Below are positions 1 through 12,100 of a stretch of 64,000 nt of DNA, in pieces (positions within the stretch are counted from its first letter, which is position 1; every line of letters begins with the position of its first letter). The stretch comes from Ciona savignyi. Its lineage: Eukaryota > Chordata > Ascidiacea > Phlebobranchia > Cionidae. Under the pieces are notes generated by a model. It was not told the DNA's origin. It searched no databases and worked only from the letters and a program-made list of their open reading frames with translations. The stretch lies in the NCBI GenBank assembly GCA_000149265.1, contig CH002658.1:105805-169804 (forward strand), in the 5' to 3' direction. Position numbers and translations under genes: made by a program.

Positions 1-3000
1 ATTCACAGCATCATGGACATCGAACCAGGGGTGCTGGTGATGCACCAGAGCATGCGCAGTCACCCCGCCATCACCACCAGTCTGCTGGACTTCCTCTGTC
101 GCACAATGGTCGAGTTTCACCCGCCCATAGCACCCCAGGTTTGTAGCGATATGTTGTCGGTTGATTTGTGTTAAAATTTAGACCTTGGAATTTGCACCGC
201 GGAAGTCTTTAATTTGAACTAACTAGAGCTGTATGACTGCCGTTTTTATAAAAAAAAATGCCGTTTTTATTAATTTTTTGAAACCAAATTAAAATATATC
301 ACAGTTTTTTTTTAAATTTGATTTGAAACATTCGATAAAACCGCAGCTTTAATTTCAAATTCTAATTTTTACATCCTAATCTAAATCTTTTATCTCTTAC
401 AAGTGTGTTGCAACACCTTGGCTAGTAAAGTGCAAGTGGCACTCACCTTGAACATCATTGTACAGATCCACATTCAAAATGATTGTGTGGTTTAATGACA
501 TTATACCGGTACCTCTAAATACTACAGGATCGTTAAGAGCGCCTGGATCGTTTAGAGCGCTTGAATCGCAATAAAGATTATGATATTAATGTTCGGGTTG
601 GGGTTAAAGTTAGTTTTGGGGTTGAGATTAGTGATTGGTACAGGATTAGAATTTCATTCCATAGCAATCTAAGCGATCAAAGCGCTCCAAGCGGTCCTGC
701 AGTATTTAGAGGCACCCACTGTACTAATGCACAGTTACCACACTGTCCACAAAATAACACTCAACAACACAGATAAGGCAACACAAATACTATTAATTGC
801 CGCAGATAAAGCAAGGAGTTCATCTTGCGTTGCGGACCATCTTAGAGAAGCGAGTTGTAGCCTCTCTCTCCCCCATTATTGACAACCCCAAACTTGACCC
901 CGAATTGCGGGGTTTAATACGAGCGAACTTGCAAGAATTCTGTGCCGTTCCAACAGCTGATGGTGCGTTTTGTTTTGTTTTTTTTGAAGTTTTTTAATGT
1001 TCCTATTTTTGTCAATATTGTTTTATATATTTAACAAAGTCAGTGGAATTAATCATTTGTTAATATTAACAATAGGTTTAATAGCTGTTTTTTAACTTTT
1101 GCTGTATGTATTTACTGACATGTTTTAACTACCAGTTTTGCTGTTTTTTGCTTCCTTTTTCCATTATATACATCCGTTAATCTATGCAAATTCTTTATCG
1201 TAATAAAAGAGCGAAAAATACAATGTTTTATATTTTTATTAATTTTCAGAATATTTTTTTTATTCATTCTGTAATAGGAAGTAATTGAACAACTTTTTTC
1301 ACAGGCAAGCCTGGTGTAATTCCCCCGTTACCCAGTGAACCCCAAGAAACCCCCCCATTACCGGGTCCACCCATCAATGACATCGTGGGTGAAGAACCCA
1401 TGATGATTGACGAAGGTTTGTCTTGAATTTTTAAGATATTTTTAACTTATTTAAGGAAACTAAACTGGTTTTAAAACTAAAATATATCTTATCCGCTAAA
1501 AGTTGTTTTGCCGACCACCTGATATTTTTAGCCTAAAATCGTGTTCTGATCCTCAGCTGATCTCTTAGCTCTAGGGTATAAACCAACTTTAGGGGGAGTA
1601 AAAATAAACTTCAGGGTTAGAAATGACCCCTTTTAAGAATTTAACCGCAAAAAAACTTAAGAGTTAGAAATGACTCCTTTTCTGAATTTAACCACCAAAA
1701 AAATTCAGGGTTAGAAATGACCCCTTTTCTGAATTTAACCGCAAATAAAACTTCAGGGTTAGAAATGACCCCTTTTCTAAATTTAACCACCAAAAAACTG
1801 CAGGGTTAGAAATGCCCCCTTTTCTGAATTAAACCGAAAAAAAAACTTCAGGGTTAGAAATGACCCTATTCTGAATTTAACCTAAATAAAACTTCAGGGT
1901 TAGAAATGACCCTATTCTGAATTTAACCTAAATAAAACTTCAGGGTTAGAAATGACCCTATTCTGAATTTAACCTAAATAAAACTTCAGGGTTAGAAATG
2001 ACCCTATTCTGAATTTAACCTAAATAAAACTTCAGGGTTAGAAATGACCCTATTCTGAATTTAACCTAAATAAAACTTCAGGGTTAGAAATGACCCTATT
2101 CTGAATTTAACCTAAATAAAACTTCAGGGTTAGAAATGACCCTATTCTGAATTTAACCTAAATAAAACTTCAGGGTTAGAAATGACCCTATTCTGAATTT
2201 AACCTAAATAAAACTTCAGGGTTAGAAATAACCCCTTGAATTTAACCTCATCTTCCGAATCTTTGCAGACGACTCGGAGAACGAAACCCCGGAGAAGAAG
2301 TCGGAGCAGATTGATTCCGGTCACGACACGACTGCGATGTTCAGCGATGATGATGAGGAACATGGTGGGATTTTCCTCTTTTCCACTCGTTTTTTATCCT
2401 CTGTGTTTTTGAATTGGGGGGGATTGGTAGTTGGGAAATAAATTACGCTGATTGTATCATCGGTCGAATATTTTAATGGTCTAGTTTGTGACCTTAAAGT
2501 TTTGGACTGAACTGGTCGCTAGTCTGTTTAGTCCTTAGCTAGGACTCAAGCAGTTAAACACACAGCAATAGGTTTTAGACTGTACCATTGATAAATTCCT
2601 TAACATGATTTCTACTTATTTTTTATCCTTTTTGAATTGGAGGTGATTAGTAGTGGGAAATAAAATTAAGCTGGGAGAAGTTAGTGAAAGCATCATTCGT
2701 TAGAAAAATTTGGTGGCCTAGGGTGTCGCCTTTCAGTTAAAAGTTTGTTGGATAAAACTGTTTACTAGCTGTACAGTTAGGCAAGGCACTTACAGGACTT
2801 TTTCTGCACCCATCAGATAAATAGGTTGAACTAAACGTGGTTTCTTCACCCACCAGAATACAATTGGCACATCCACTATCTTCACCCATCCATTTCTGTA
2901 TTATGTGAATAAAATAACGCTAAAAACATCTGATATTGACGGAAGTCTCCTTAAAAATTTTCAGATTTAAACATTAAACTGAGGATCTATTATTAACATT

Positions 3001-6000
3001 AAGCACTTTTTACGAAAATCGGTGCATTCCATACATCCCAATTTAATACTGCAATTGTGTTCCAGCTAAAAACCCTAAAGAAATGAACATCTGGCGGGAA
3101 TCCCCCACACCGGAACCACGAGACATCAATGTGGACATGGAGAGGTAAATATGTTTTCTATGTTTAAACCTTCACTTCAATATTCGGACGTGTTTGATAA
3201 TAGTTTACTTGTTTCTTTGTCCACTATTATCTATATAGGGCACCGCCAGTAGGCACACAACTTCCACCATGAATTATGAATGTCACGAAAAATGTCAAGA
3301 ATCACGAAAACGAATGTCACGAATCACGAAAACCAAAACTAAACTTTGCACATTGACACATTGCAGAATGTAACATGAACAGTTCAAAAACCATTAAAAC
3401 ATCCAAACTGCTCACTGATAAATTGATTTTTTGTTCCATGCTTAAAAAAACGCTGCTTTTACCTGTTTATCTGATCCGACAATCCTTCATTGGCTCCCTT
3501 ACACAGGATTTCACAATTCCTTCCTCTCTTGCAGACTAGACGACACACTCCGGGATTTGATCGGTCAGTTGAAACAAACTGAAGTCGTCGACCTGGACGA
3601 ACGATGTGAGAGAATGCAAGATATCATTGACCACGTTTTGTCCATGGTGGGTGTGGTTTGGAAGCGAAGCTTTTCGTAAAACAAATTGAACTTAAAACAA
3701 AGTCAAACCGAGTGAATGTTAATTTTGCAGATGATTTATGCAGTTGCAATCGTTGATGCAATTTTTTGATGTTTTCTAATTTGGTTTATTTTAACTTGAT
3801 GTTTTTTAATTTGGTTTATTTTAACTTGATGTTTTTTAACTTGGTTTATTTTAACTTGTTTTTTTTTTAACTTGTTGTTGTACTTTGTGCTCAAATTGTT
3901 CCACGGTTGCCTATTTTCAGGATGAGTTTGACAGCGAAATCTCCGTCCCCCTATCATCCTGCCTCACCCAGCTACTGTCGGATCACTTCCACAAATCGAT
4001 CATCACCCTCATGTACTGCGATATCACAGATGAGTAAGTACATGGGGGTTTTTGACCGACCGGCTGGCGAATTAGTGTTAAGCCTTTTAACCATAAGGTT
4101 ACTGGTTCGAAACTGGTCGCTAGCTAGTCTGTTATGTCTTTGGGCAAGGCACTTTACAGACATTGCCTGAACCCAGCGGATTAATGGGTTCTATGTAATT
4201 GGCGAAATGTCTATATCATACTCAACACACTGCAGTAGCTTCGGTACCCCGACGGTGGGTGCGAGGTGATCTGACTATTGCCTGTGTGTTAACCCCCTTG
4301 GTTTTCCCATTTACGGGGATAAACATAAATATCCAATCCTATCCTATAGGGGTGAACTTGTTGTTTTTTCAGGGGTGCCATAAGCACTATCTTAATAAAA
4401 TCGACTTTTTGCCAACGTTACAATGTTTGGTGTAATCAGAATAAAACTTTTTTTTATTAATTTAGGTGGAATTTTAGTTTAAGTCAGGGGAACAAGAGTG
4501 TTTAGTCCTGGCACCCCTAAATTTATGAGTTGGTGTAGGTGAAGCATTTTAAAATTGTTCCCATATTGGATCTGAATAGAATAGGGTAACAAAAACATAA
4601 ACGCTATAGCTAGATGTACGCTTCAAATTTTTTAAAAATGTAAGTTTATCATCTGTTTAAATTAGGGTTGGTATGGTTCTGTGTTTAATATTAGTTTAAA
4701 ACAGGCGACATTTCTAGTTATAGCTCACATTCGGTAAGGTTCATCGTGTGTACCATTTGGACCCCTGTCACCCCTAACCACACCCCAATATTCCCCAGGT
4801 ATCTAGAGAATTGCGTGGAGAAGCCGTTGTACGTGATATTTCGCAACTTGTGCCAGAGCAAGAAAGACGAGGACGCCTTCGGTGTGCTCCTATCCCTGCT
4901 ATCGGAGATGTACAGCATACAGTCCAGACTTGGGTACCACCTGCTGTTCTTTCTAGCTGTCAAGTAAGTGCAGAGCGTTTTGAAATATAGATTACTATTA
5001 TGTACTGGTTGTTTAAATCTAATTCAAACTACTGATGGTTGTTATATTTAAACTCATCAACTGCGTTTTAATTAGACAATTTTGTTTTTAACCAGAATGG
5101 TTAAGTAAACAGTTGATTGGTTAATAAAAAAATTACTCAACCAAACGAATTTAGTCAACTACAGTAAAAATTAATTATTAAAGCTTACACAGTGGAAACT
5201 GCAGTGGATTCTTAGCGTTCTGTTAACTTTTTGATTTTTTGGAAGCAGCTTAATACGTTTTATCTCATCAAACCTTTACCCACAAAAATGGACAAAACAT
5301 TTCTGTCAAGTAACTGAAAGATCATTTTGAAATAGAGATCATTATGTACCTACTCTAATGTTATCATAATTAAAAAATTTCTTATCATTTTCTCACAAAG
5401 ATTTCACTGCAGGAAAAACTTTTTGATTTTTTTAAAAACACCTTAACCTCATAAAAAAGGACAAAACATTTCTTAACTGCAGGAAACAAACTTACAACGA
5501 GGACAACATGTTCGTGTACGAATCGTTCGCGCAAAACACCCAACTTGGAGACGTGTACAACTGTTTGATGATGGACCTGAAGCATTGTCAGGAGGATGAC
5601 GTAACAATGCTTGTCTTCCTCGTGCCGCATGTCTTCAAACAGGTGCGGATGATTTTTATTTGATTTTCAGTGTTTTTTTGATGTGTTGTCAGTATAGCAC
5701 AAAGGTGAGTCTAAAACAAAAGACAGTGTAGCATAGAGCTGGGCGTAATTAATCAAAGGTGCATTACGGAATTACGCCAGCAGTTACGTAATTCCATACT
5801 TTTATGACGTCATCGTTATTTAAACAAACAACCAAAAATTATCGTGTTTTGGTTGCATTTTGATGGTAGACAAAGAGAATAAATCTTTAAACTTAACTTC
5901 AAAGACTTAAAAGTCTAAACTAAACTGTTCGTTCTTCCTGTATTGAAACAAATACACGAGTAAACCACAGATCGTGGCGGCGTTGCCTTTTGTCTTGCCG

Positions 6001-8408
6001 CGCTGATTGCAGATAAGGAAATTGGCGCGAATCCAAGATCACGTGTACTTACCGCGATTTTGATTATTCCTACCGATGGTTCGAACTATTTTACTCGAAC
6101 AAAAATGAACAAACAAAATTAATTTTCTAAGAATAAAACAAGGAATTGCTCATAAAGTATATTTACAACGACGTGCATATCCCGTTTGAATAACTGTGGA
6201 GTGATGCGTATTTACGTAATTTTGATTTGACGTCCGTAACGTAATTCCGATGTCCGTAATTACGTAACTGAACGTAATTTCGTAATTACGCCCAGCTCTG
6301 GTGTAGCACTGAAGAGTGACCTAACTGTGTAAAATATTGACTGGGGACAACTGGAATAAAGTTTAATAAACACAGCTTGAATTTTTCATTGTTTGCAGAT
6401 ACTTTTTATTCATCCTTTTAGGGAAAAATATGTTTTAAAAAATTTTAATTTTTACTTTTATGTTAAGTTGCTATTTGTAGTGTAGCTATTATGATGTGTT
6501 TTATATTTTAACCTCTTAAACCACTAGGTCCACTTCCCACAAAAACAAACGGCTAATCAAACAATTTTGATCTCACAACCTTACAACTGAAAAGCAATGC
6601 ACTAACCCACCAAGCCATTTGCGCAAACTAGGCTACGCAGGTCACATATAAATATGTCGGTCACAAGTTTCCGTTACAGTTTCCAGAGCATTGTATCGGG
6701 AACAGCGAATTGTTGAACATAATCGTGGCGGTGCTTGATCCACAGCAGTTGGAAGAATTCCAATGTCTCATCATGACTGGGGAGTTGGTCATGATGCGAA
6801 AGGACAGTCTTCTTAATGTCCTTGGTAAGTACAAATAGGATAGGATATTCATTTTTATCCTTTTATCCCCAAGAATGAGAAAACCTAGGGGTTAACACAC
6901 CGGCAATCGTCAGATCACCTAGCGCCCACCGTCGGGTTACCGGAGCTATTGCATTGTGTTGTATATGATAGACACATTCCTTAGTAGAACCCATTAATCC
7001 GCTGGTTTCAGGCAATGTCCGTAAAGTGCCTTGCCCAAGGACACAACCGACTAGCTAGCGACCAGTTTCGCACCTGCAATCTTTTGATTGAAAGAGGACT
7101 CACTTACCTGCCAGACTAACCGTCCGGAATGCTGGGTATGGCAGAAGTTTATTTTGTTTCTTTACTTATTGGGTACAGATGGTCTTAATGTCCTTATTTC
7201 TTAAAAAGTTCTTTTTGATATTCCAAAAATAAAATACTATATAATATTTCTTTTTGATAACTTTTTGCTCGAATCATTTTAGTCCACTGGATCAAAGCAA
7301 AGTCTACATGCAACCACAAAGAAATTGCTTAGGGCGGGGGTCAAACCTAACACTACCCAGTCATTTTCTATGTTTTCCCTACTAGACTGCAAATAAAGTA
7401 TATTGGATGTTTTATATGCTGGTGGATGGGGAATAGCTTTAAAGAATTTAACTTTAAAGAATTCAAAGATAGTGCTTTATATTTTCAATGTGTTGCAACT
7501 TTTATAGCTCAACCCATAAATCCACTGAGTTCAGGCCAAGTCTAGTAAGTTCCATGACGAAGGTCGCAACCAGCTGGCTAGAAAGCAGGTTCGATTCTTC
7601 AACCTTCGATTTAAAGGTCGATTAAAAGACAACACACGAACCCATCAAGTTGTGCAGGGGCAAATTGATTCAAAATCAAACAAATTCCAGTATCAAAAGA
7701 TTAAATTCACCGATTTCTCCCAGTTGCTAGTTTAGAATGGGAGAGCTTCGAGCAGTGTTGCGTATGGCAGTTGCTTGGTGCGCATGACATCACGCCGGAA
7801 GTCGCGTTGCCGCTTCTGCAGAAACTCAACTCGAAATCGCACGCCGAGGCGCTTTCAATGCTCCTGCTGGCGTTTAAACATCAAAGGTACATAATTCAAC
7901 ATTTTTCGGGAGGAAAAAAATAAAAGGTATAAAAAACAACATTTTGGGGATAAATCTTTTTCAAAAAAGTATAATCTTCTGTGAAACCCAATTTAAAATA
8001 TTCGTCTTCTTCTTAGCTTTTTAGAAACATTACTCGTTTTAAAGGCGATTACAAGCATGTTTATTCCATTTTATGTAAAAAGAAACTTAGATTAACAATG
8101 CAAATTTATTAAAAAATGTTTATTTATTTTATTTTTATATTTATTTTTTATAACTGAATTATTTTTAATAATACAATACTGATTTTACTTCTTGTTCATT
8201 ATTTGACCAAAATTCGTTTTTCCAGACCCACCCAGGAGATGGTGAAGCACGTCATTTCCCGCCAATGCGGTGACGTGGACAGGTTCGCTACGTCATTGTT
8301 ACGTCACTGGGCGATCGGACACACGAAGGACGTGGCAGAACACCTGACCGTCCTACTCAGCAAAAGCAAACCAAGAAACACCCCACCACGCAAAGGCTTG
8401 CGTCAGAG
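1..8408 (+). CDS. INTS3: Integrator complex subunit 3, internal and C-terminal exons (5' part in window; gene continues at 41037)
   Basis: Exons read as 1-138, 806-962, 1305-1415, 2269-2364, 3066-3144, 3535-3646, 3921-4033, 4799-4963, 5483-5642, 6680-6824, 7724-7886 and 8226-8408. All have GT/AG borders and phases that chain without a stop. The translation follows vertebrate INTS3: MDIEPGVLVMHQSM, DNPKLDPELRGLIR, VEKPLYVIFRNLCQ, YNCLMMDLKHCQEDD, VMMRKDSLLNVL and QEMVKHVISRQCGDVD. INTS3 is a nuclear scaffold subunit of the Integrator complex, which cleaves snRNA and other nascent Pol II transcripts; in vertebrates it also belongs to the SOSS single-strand DNA-binding complex. The helical repeat region is conserved. 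The acidic linker encoded by 1305-3144 is divergent, as is usual. The N-terminal half lies left of the window. The last exon ends RKGLRQ plus two bases of a serine codon, completed at 41037. Without splicing the frame stops at 8416-8418. The product call is very secure. Confidence 0.95.
508..717. mobile_element. Foldback MITE-like element, copy 1
   Basis: Inverted ends: the left end reads ACCTCTAAATACTACAGGA and the reverse of the right end reads GCCTCTAAATACTGCAGGA. Similarity continues inward through alternating GATCG/GAGCG blocks. The core is rich in GGGTT/GGTTAG. A second copy lies at 45923-46085. It sits in an INTS3 intron. Confidence 0.7.
1606..2245 (+). repeat. 46-bp minisatellite in an INTS3 intron
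   Basis: Units beginning ACTTCAGGGTTAG recur every 46 bases from about 1845 to 2230 (starts at 1891, 1937, 1983, 2029, 2075, 2121, 2167 and 2213) and are nearly identical. Five to six more divergent units of 46-49 bases precede them. The array ends 24 bases before the exon at 2269. Confidence 0.95.
2700..2850 (+). mobile_element. Degenerate tRNA-derived SINE (family 1)
   Basis: Recognisable head (GGTGTCGCCTTTCAG) and GGCAAGGCACTTACAGGA core of the family described at 25885. Confidence 0.5.
3768..3880 (+). repeat. Approximately 31-bp tandem repeat
   Basis: Three copies of a unit containing TTGGTTTATTTTAACTTGAT in the INTS3 intron before exon 3921. Confidence 0.8.
4050..4348 (+). mobile_element. 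tRNA-derived SINE (family 1)
   Basis: Full-length copy with the GGTTCGAAACTGG box-B-like motif, TGGGCAAGGCACTTTACAGA core, AACCCCCTTGGTTTTCCCAT and an ATCCTATCCTAT tail. It lies in an INTS3 intron. Confidence 0.85.
5734..6300. mobile_element. hAT-like MITE
   Basis: 567-bp non-coding element with terminal inverted repeats AGAGCTGGGCGTAATTA at both ends and an 8-bp target duplication GTGTAGCA at 5726-5733 and 6301-6308. Eight-base duplications are characteristic of hAT transposons. It lies in the INTS3 intron after exon 5483-5642. Confidence 0.85.
6515..6640 (-). mobile_element. Degenerate head fragment of SINE family 1
   Basis: Antisense match to the tRNA-like head (ACCTTACAACTGAAAAGCAA, then CTAACCCACCAAGCC). 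It abuts the next INTS3 exon. Confidence 0.4.
6836..7128 (-). mobile_element. tRNA-derived SINE (family 1), reverse
   Basis: Starts with the reverse of the ATCCTATCC tail and ends in the tRNA-like head; full length and well preserved. Confidence 0.85.
7505..7655 (-). mobile_element. Degenerate SINE family 1 fragment, reverse
   Basis: Matches AACCCATAAATCCACTGAGT through the tRNA-like head CGAACCCATCAAGTT. Confidence 0.5.
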
Positions 8409-9163
8409 GTCAGATTAGAATTGTTCCCTTTTTGTTTGTTTTTCATAAAAAAGAGTTTACTCTTTTTTTTGTTTTTCTGCGGTTGGTAGAAAAAAGGCAA
8501 AAATTCCGAAAAACGCAAATCGTCAAGTTTTATAACCTAAATAAAAATACTTTTTTTGTCCGGTCGTGCGAACGGTTTTTACACTTGCATACTCGTCAAA
8601 ATGCAAATGTTCATTTGTTTGATTTAAAATACGAGCTTATTTCAAAGGTCCGTTTATCAAAATTTACCTGGCTTGTTTTCCAAAACTGCAAATTTAGTAT
8701 ATGGACGCATCAAAACCTTATTTGTAACTCAACTTGTATATATTTCACCAAGAGTTTTGCCGTTATAGTATCTTCAGTCTGCACCAATACAAAACAAACG
8801 CTGAAATACATTAATAAGAGCAGAGTCAAATTTACTGTCACATCATACTCTGCTTGATTACCATAATGCGAAGTTGTACAGAGTACAGCATTTATTAAAA
8901 TGTCTTTTACTGCTTGATGCGTTTTTATGACGAAAAATCAACTCGTGTCATTCCAAGTGTTTTCCCGCCAACTAAGCTTTATAATTGTCTCTGTGACATC
9001 ACAAACACATTTGTGTTGAATAGTACGATGTATTACGTAGAAACAGGAATGCCTAGTAGAGGACTTCAAGCTGCAAATTGCTGCTAAAGTAAGAACTAGT
9101 TTTGCAGAAGTTAAAAAAGCTTGAAACAGAGAAAAAAGAATTATTACAGCATTTTATTCTAAC
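8409..9163 (+). other. Start of the giant INTS3 intron; no gene recognised
   Basis: AT-rich sequence between the INTS3 exon 8226-8408 and the galactosyltransferase start. An open frame of 141 codons at 8432-8857 has low complexity (many F, K, N), no recognisable motif and no homolog I know, so I treat it as chance. The promoter of the next gene should lie here. I see no convincing core element. Confidence 0.5.
8540..8545 (+). terminator. Possible polyadenylation signal for a short INTS3 transcript
   Basis: AATAAA about 120 bases past the in-frame TAG (8416-8418) that is read if the 8408 donor is not used. Inferred only; AT-rich DNA produces such hexamers by chance. Confidence 0.25.
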
Positions 9164-12100
9164 ATGAAGAATTGTAAAGTTATTTATACCAAGATGAGTC
9201 GTTTGGATGAGGTTTTTAATTATTTCGCGATGCTTTCGAAGAACAATTTATTGAAGCTTGCTTGCCGCCTGTTTCTGGTCCAAACCGGTTTATTCCTGAT
9301 CTGGATCACGTTCTCAATGCACCAAGCTCCCGAACCCGAGCAGTATCCCGCATTACAGCGACTGGTCAGTAGTATCGATCGGTTCCTGTGGTCAAGATTC
9401 GAACTGAGCGCCATCAGCTTTGAGTTGTACGGCGATGACGTCATTTCCTCCCTCCCTCCGGCACCGGAAGTGGTGGCGGATGACGTAACGTTGGACTTCT
9501 GCGAACCAGGCAAGGCAAAATTGAAAGGACAGCTCGAAATCGCGCCTCCCGCTGCTGCTCCGCCTAGTTATGACGTCATAGGGAAAAGTAACCTAGAAGT
9601 GACCCCCGGGGGGAAGTACCGACCCCCGAACTGTAGATCCCGACACAAGGTGGCGGTGATCATCCCGCACCGTGACCGCGAGGCGCATTTGAAGCATCTG
9701 CTGAATCATCTTCACCCGATTTTGCAGCGTCAGCAGCTGGAGTACACTGTCTACGTTGTCCACCAGATTCATGGCTCCCTGTTTAACCGCGCCATGCTCA
9801 TGAACGTGGGCTTCGCGCAGGCGTCGCTGGACAACAACTACGACTGCTTCATCTTCCACGACGTCGACTTGCTGCTCGAGAGCGACCGTTGCGGATACCA
9901 CTGTCCGAAACTTTCCGAACATGGCCGAAGCAATCCGAAGCATCTCTCAGTGGCGGTGGACAAATTCGAGTACGGGACGATGCGCTACGACCTCGGCCTC
10001 TGCTCACCGGTTCCATGTGAGTAGAGTTGGACTTTTACACTGAAGGGTTAAGAGGGTTTTTATGTTTATCCCTTTAGGTGGATACGCCGGGCATAATCAT
10101 ACTAGAAATCATCATATTACCTTGCACCCTTCGTCGGGTTATCGAAGCTACTGTGGTGTTTTGTATATGATGGAACTATTGTTTTATTTCTATTGTGGAT
10201 GAAAGCGCGCATAATTTACTGTTTGTTATTCGTATCGCACTTTATTTGTGACGTAATGCCCACGTATATATAAAAACGTGTGTGCAGCTGAAAATGTTCT
10301 AATGACGTTGGTCCGGTATTGGACTAATTAAATACACAATGCGAAATTCTTACACGAAAATGTAATAGCTTCGGGAAATAATTGCTAATCCGACGAGTGG
10401 TCAGTGCATTGCCACTGCCAATCAATATTTAACGGGCGGATGTGATATGTTTATCCTGAAGAGCTAGGAAATCACATTGAAGGTTTTATACACGGTTGTC
10501 GTTTATAATCAATCGCGCTCACCGTCCAGTTACCAATGTTATTGAAGGTACGACAACCGCCCATTAGGCAGATAAAACTGCAAAAAGATTCACATGTAAA
10601 AAAATCAAGTCATTCAGTTATTGTCTATTGCTGCGACGCCGCTATACCAAGTAGTATATTTTTTCTACCGAGATAAGTTTCGAAACCACGATTGGCTCGT
10701 CACTAAGACCGTTTTTGTGTAGTAGGATCGGTATGTAAACCATTCGGCCACACAATCGTTCTCTTCTGTTCATAGTCCACCACAGTGATACCATCAATGT
10801 CACGTTCTTTTCGGCGTGGTCTAGGACAGTTCCCGCAACCTTTTTTAACGCGAGGTACATTCAGAAACCTGCTAACTTTGACGGCAAAAAATGATAATTG
10901 TGTTAAAAATAAAGTAGTACACAGTTTGATTTACTTAATAAGATATTTGCGCTTGTTTTAGTGAACACAATACCTAAATTAATTAACATCGGAGACAAAA
11001 AGCTTTTTCGCCAAACACGTTGTAGAAAAACTAAAATCCTTTTTATTTTGTCAAAACTGTGTTTGAAAAAATGATTTTTCCCTAGTATTGTCTTTGTGGC
11101 ACAGTAGTGTACCGTGACACGTTATTCAGATCCCAAGCCTGGAGGTTTTGCATTCGAAACCAGCCACTTGCAAGTTGTTTAATTTTAATTAGGTTTTTTT
11201 AAAGAATTTTTAAAACGCAGCATTTGTATGTGTGGTTGCAATGCGTTGTATTGGACACAGTTGAAAGGCGTTCGACAAAACCCGATTATAACAGTGATAA
11301 ATTGCGAAGTATTTTCACGAGTGATCAGACGATAACCGATACCGATTACGTAACCTTCAGCGTGTCTTTCCACCAGTCAGGATACAAATAACACATCCAT
11401 CTACCCATTCGGTTGGTCACTGACTTTATCTTAAATTGCTACCGCGTACAACGATCAATAACCTTTCTCGCCCCCGCGGCAAACCGACCTCCAAATCCCC
11501 GCAGACGAGGCCACGAAGGTCGAGGTCTTCGGCGGCGTTTCCATCTTCACGAGGGAGCAGTTTCTTAGCGTAAACGGCTTCTCCAACTTATACTGGGGCT
11601 GGGGGGCGGAGGACGACGACCTGTTTCTTCGCACCTGGCGGAAAGGTTGGTAACCTGTGTAAGCGAGCCACTCGCGCATCTATTAAGACGATGTCTTTAT
11701 TAAAAATAAGCTTGCCGGTTACGCGACTTGACAATAATGACAATAAAACTTATTTTAATTACCATCTTGTTGTATACTCAAACTAATATAAATAAATTTA
11801 AAATATCATATTTCTTTTGCGCATGTACTTAAAATTGTACACTCGCGCCATTGGATTATCTGGTAAAACATATTTTTAAATACGTAATAACGATATGCCG
11901 TAAAAATTATCATATAAAGTTAAAACTGAAAACAACCCTTTGAAAATTGGAAATAAAGCCACACACATTAAAATTGAAATAAAAATGCTGTGTATATTCG
12001 ATTTTTACTAAAACTCACAACTAAACACCAGGTTACAAAGTCGACCGAACAGATACCGAAAAGTGCAGCTTTCGTATGATATCTCATTCTCACGATAGGG

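Noticed and set aside
8432-8857. 141-codon plus-strand frame in the INTS3 intron
   Set aside because: AT-rich composition, no motif, no splice context. Probably chance, though long for random sequence.
11095-11170. tRNA-like stretch with GCATTCGAAACC
   Set aside because: No cloverleaf could be drawn and no second copy was found, so neither a tRNA gene nor a SINE call is supported.
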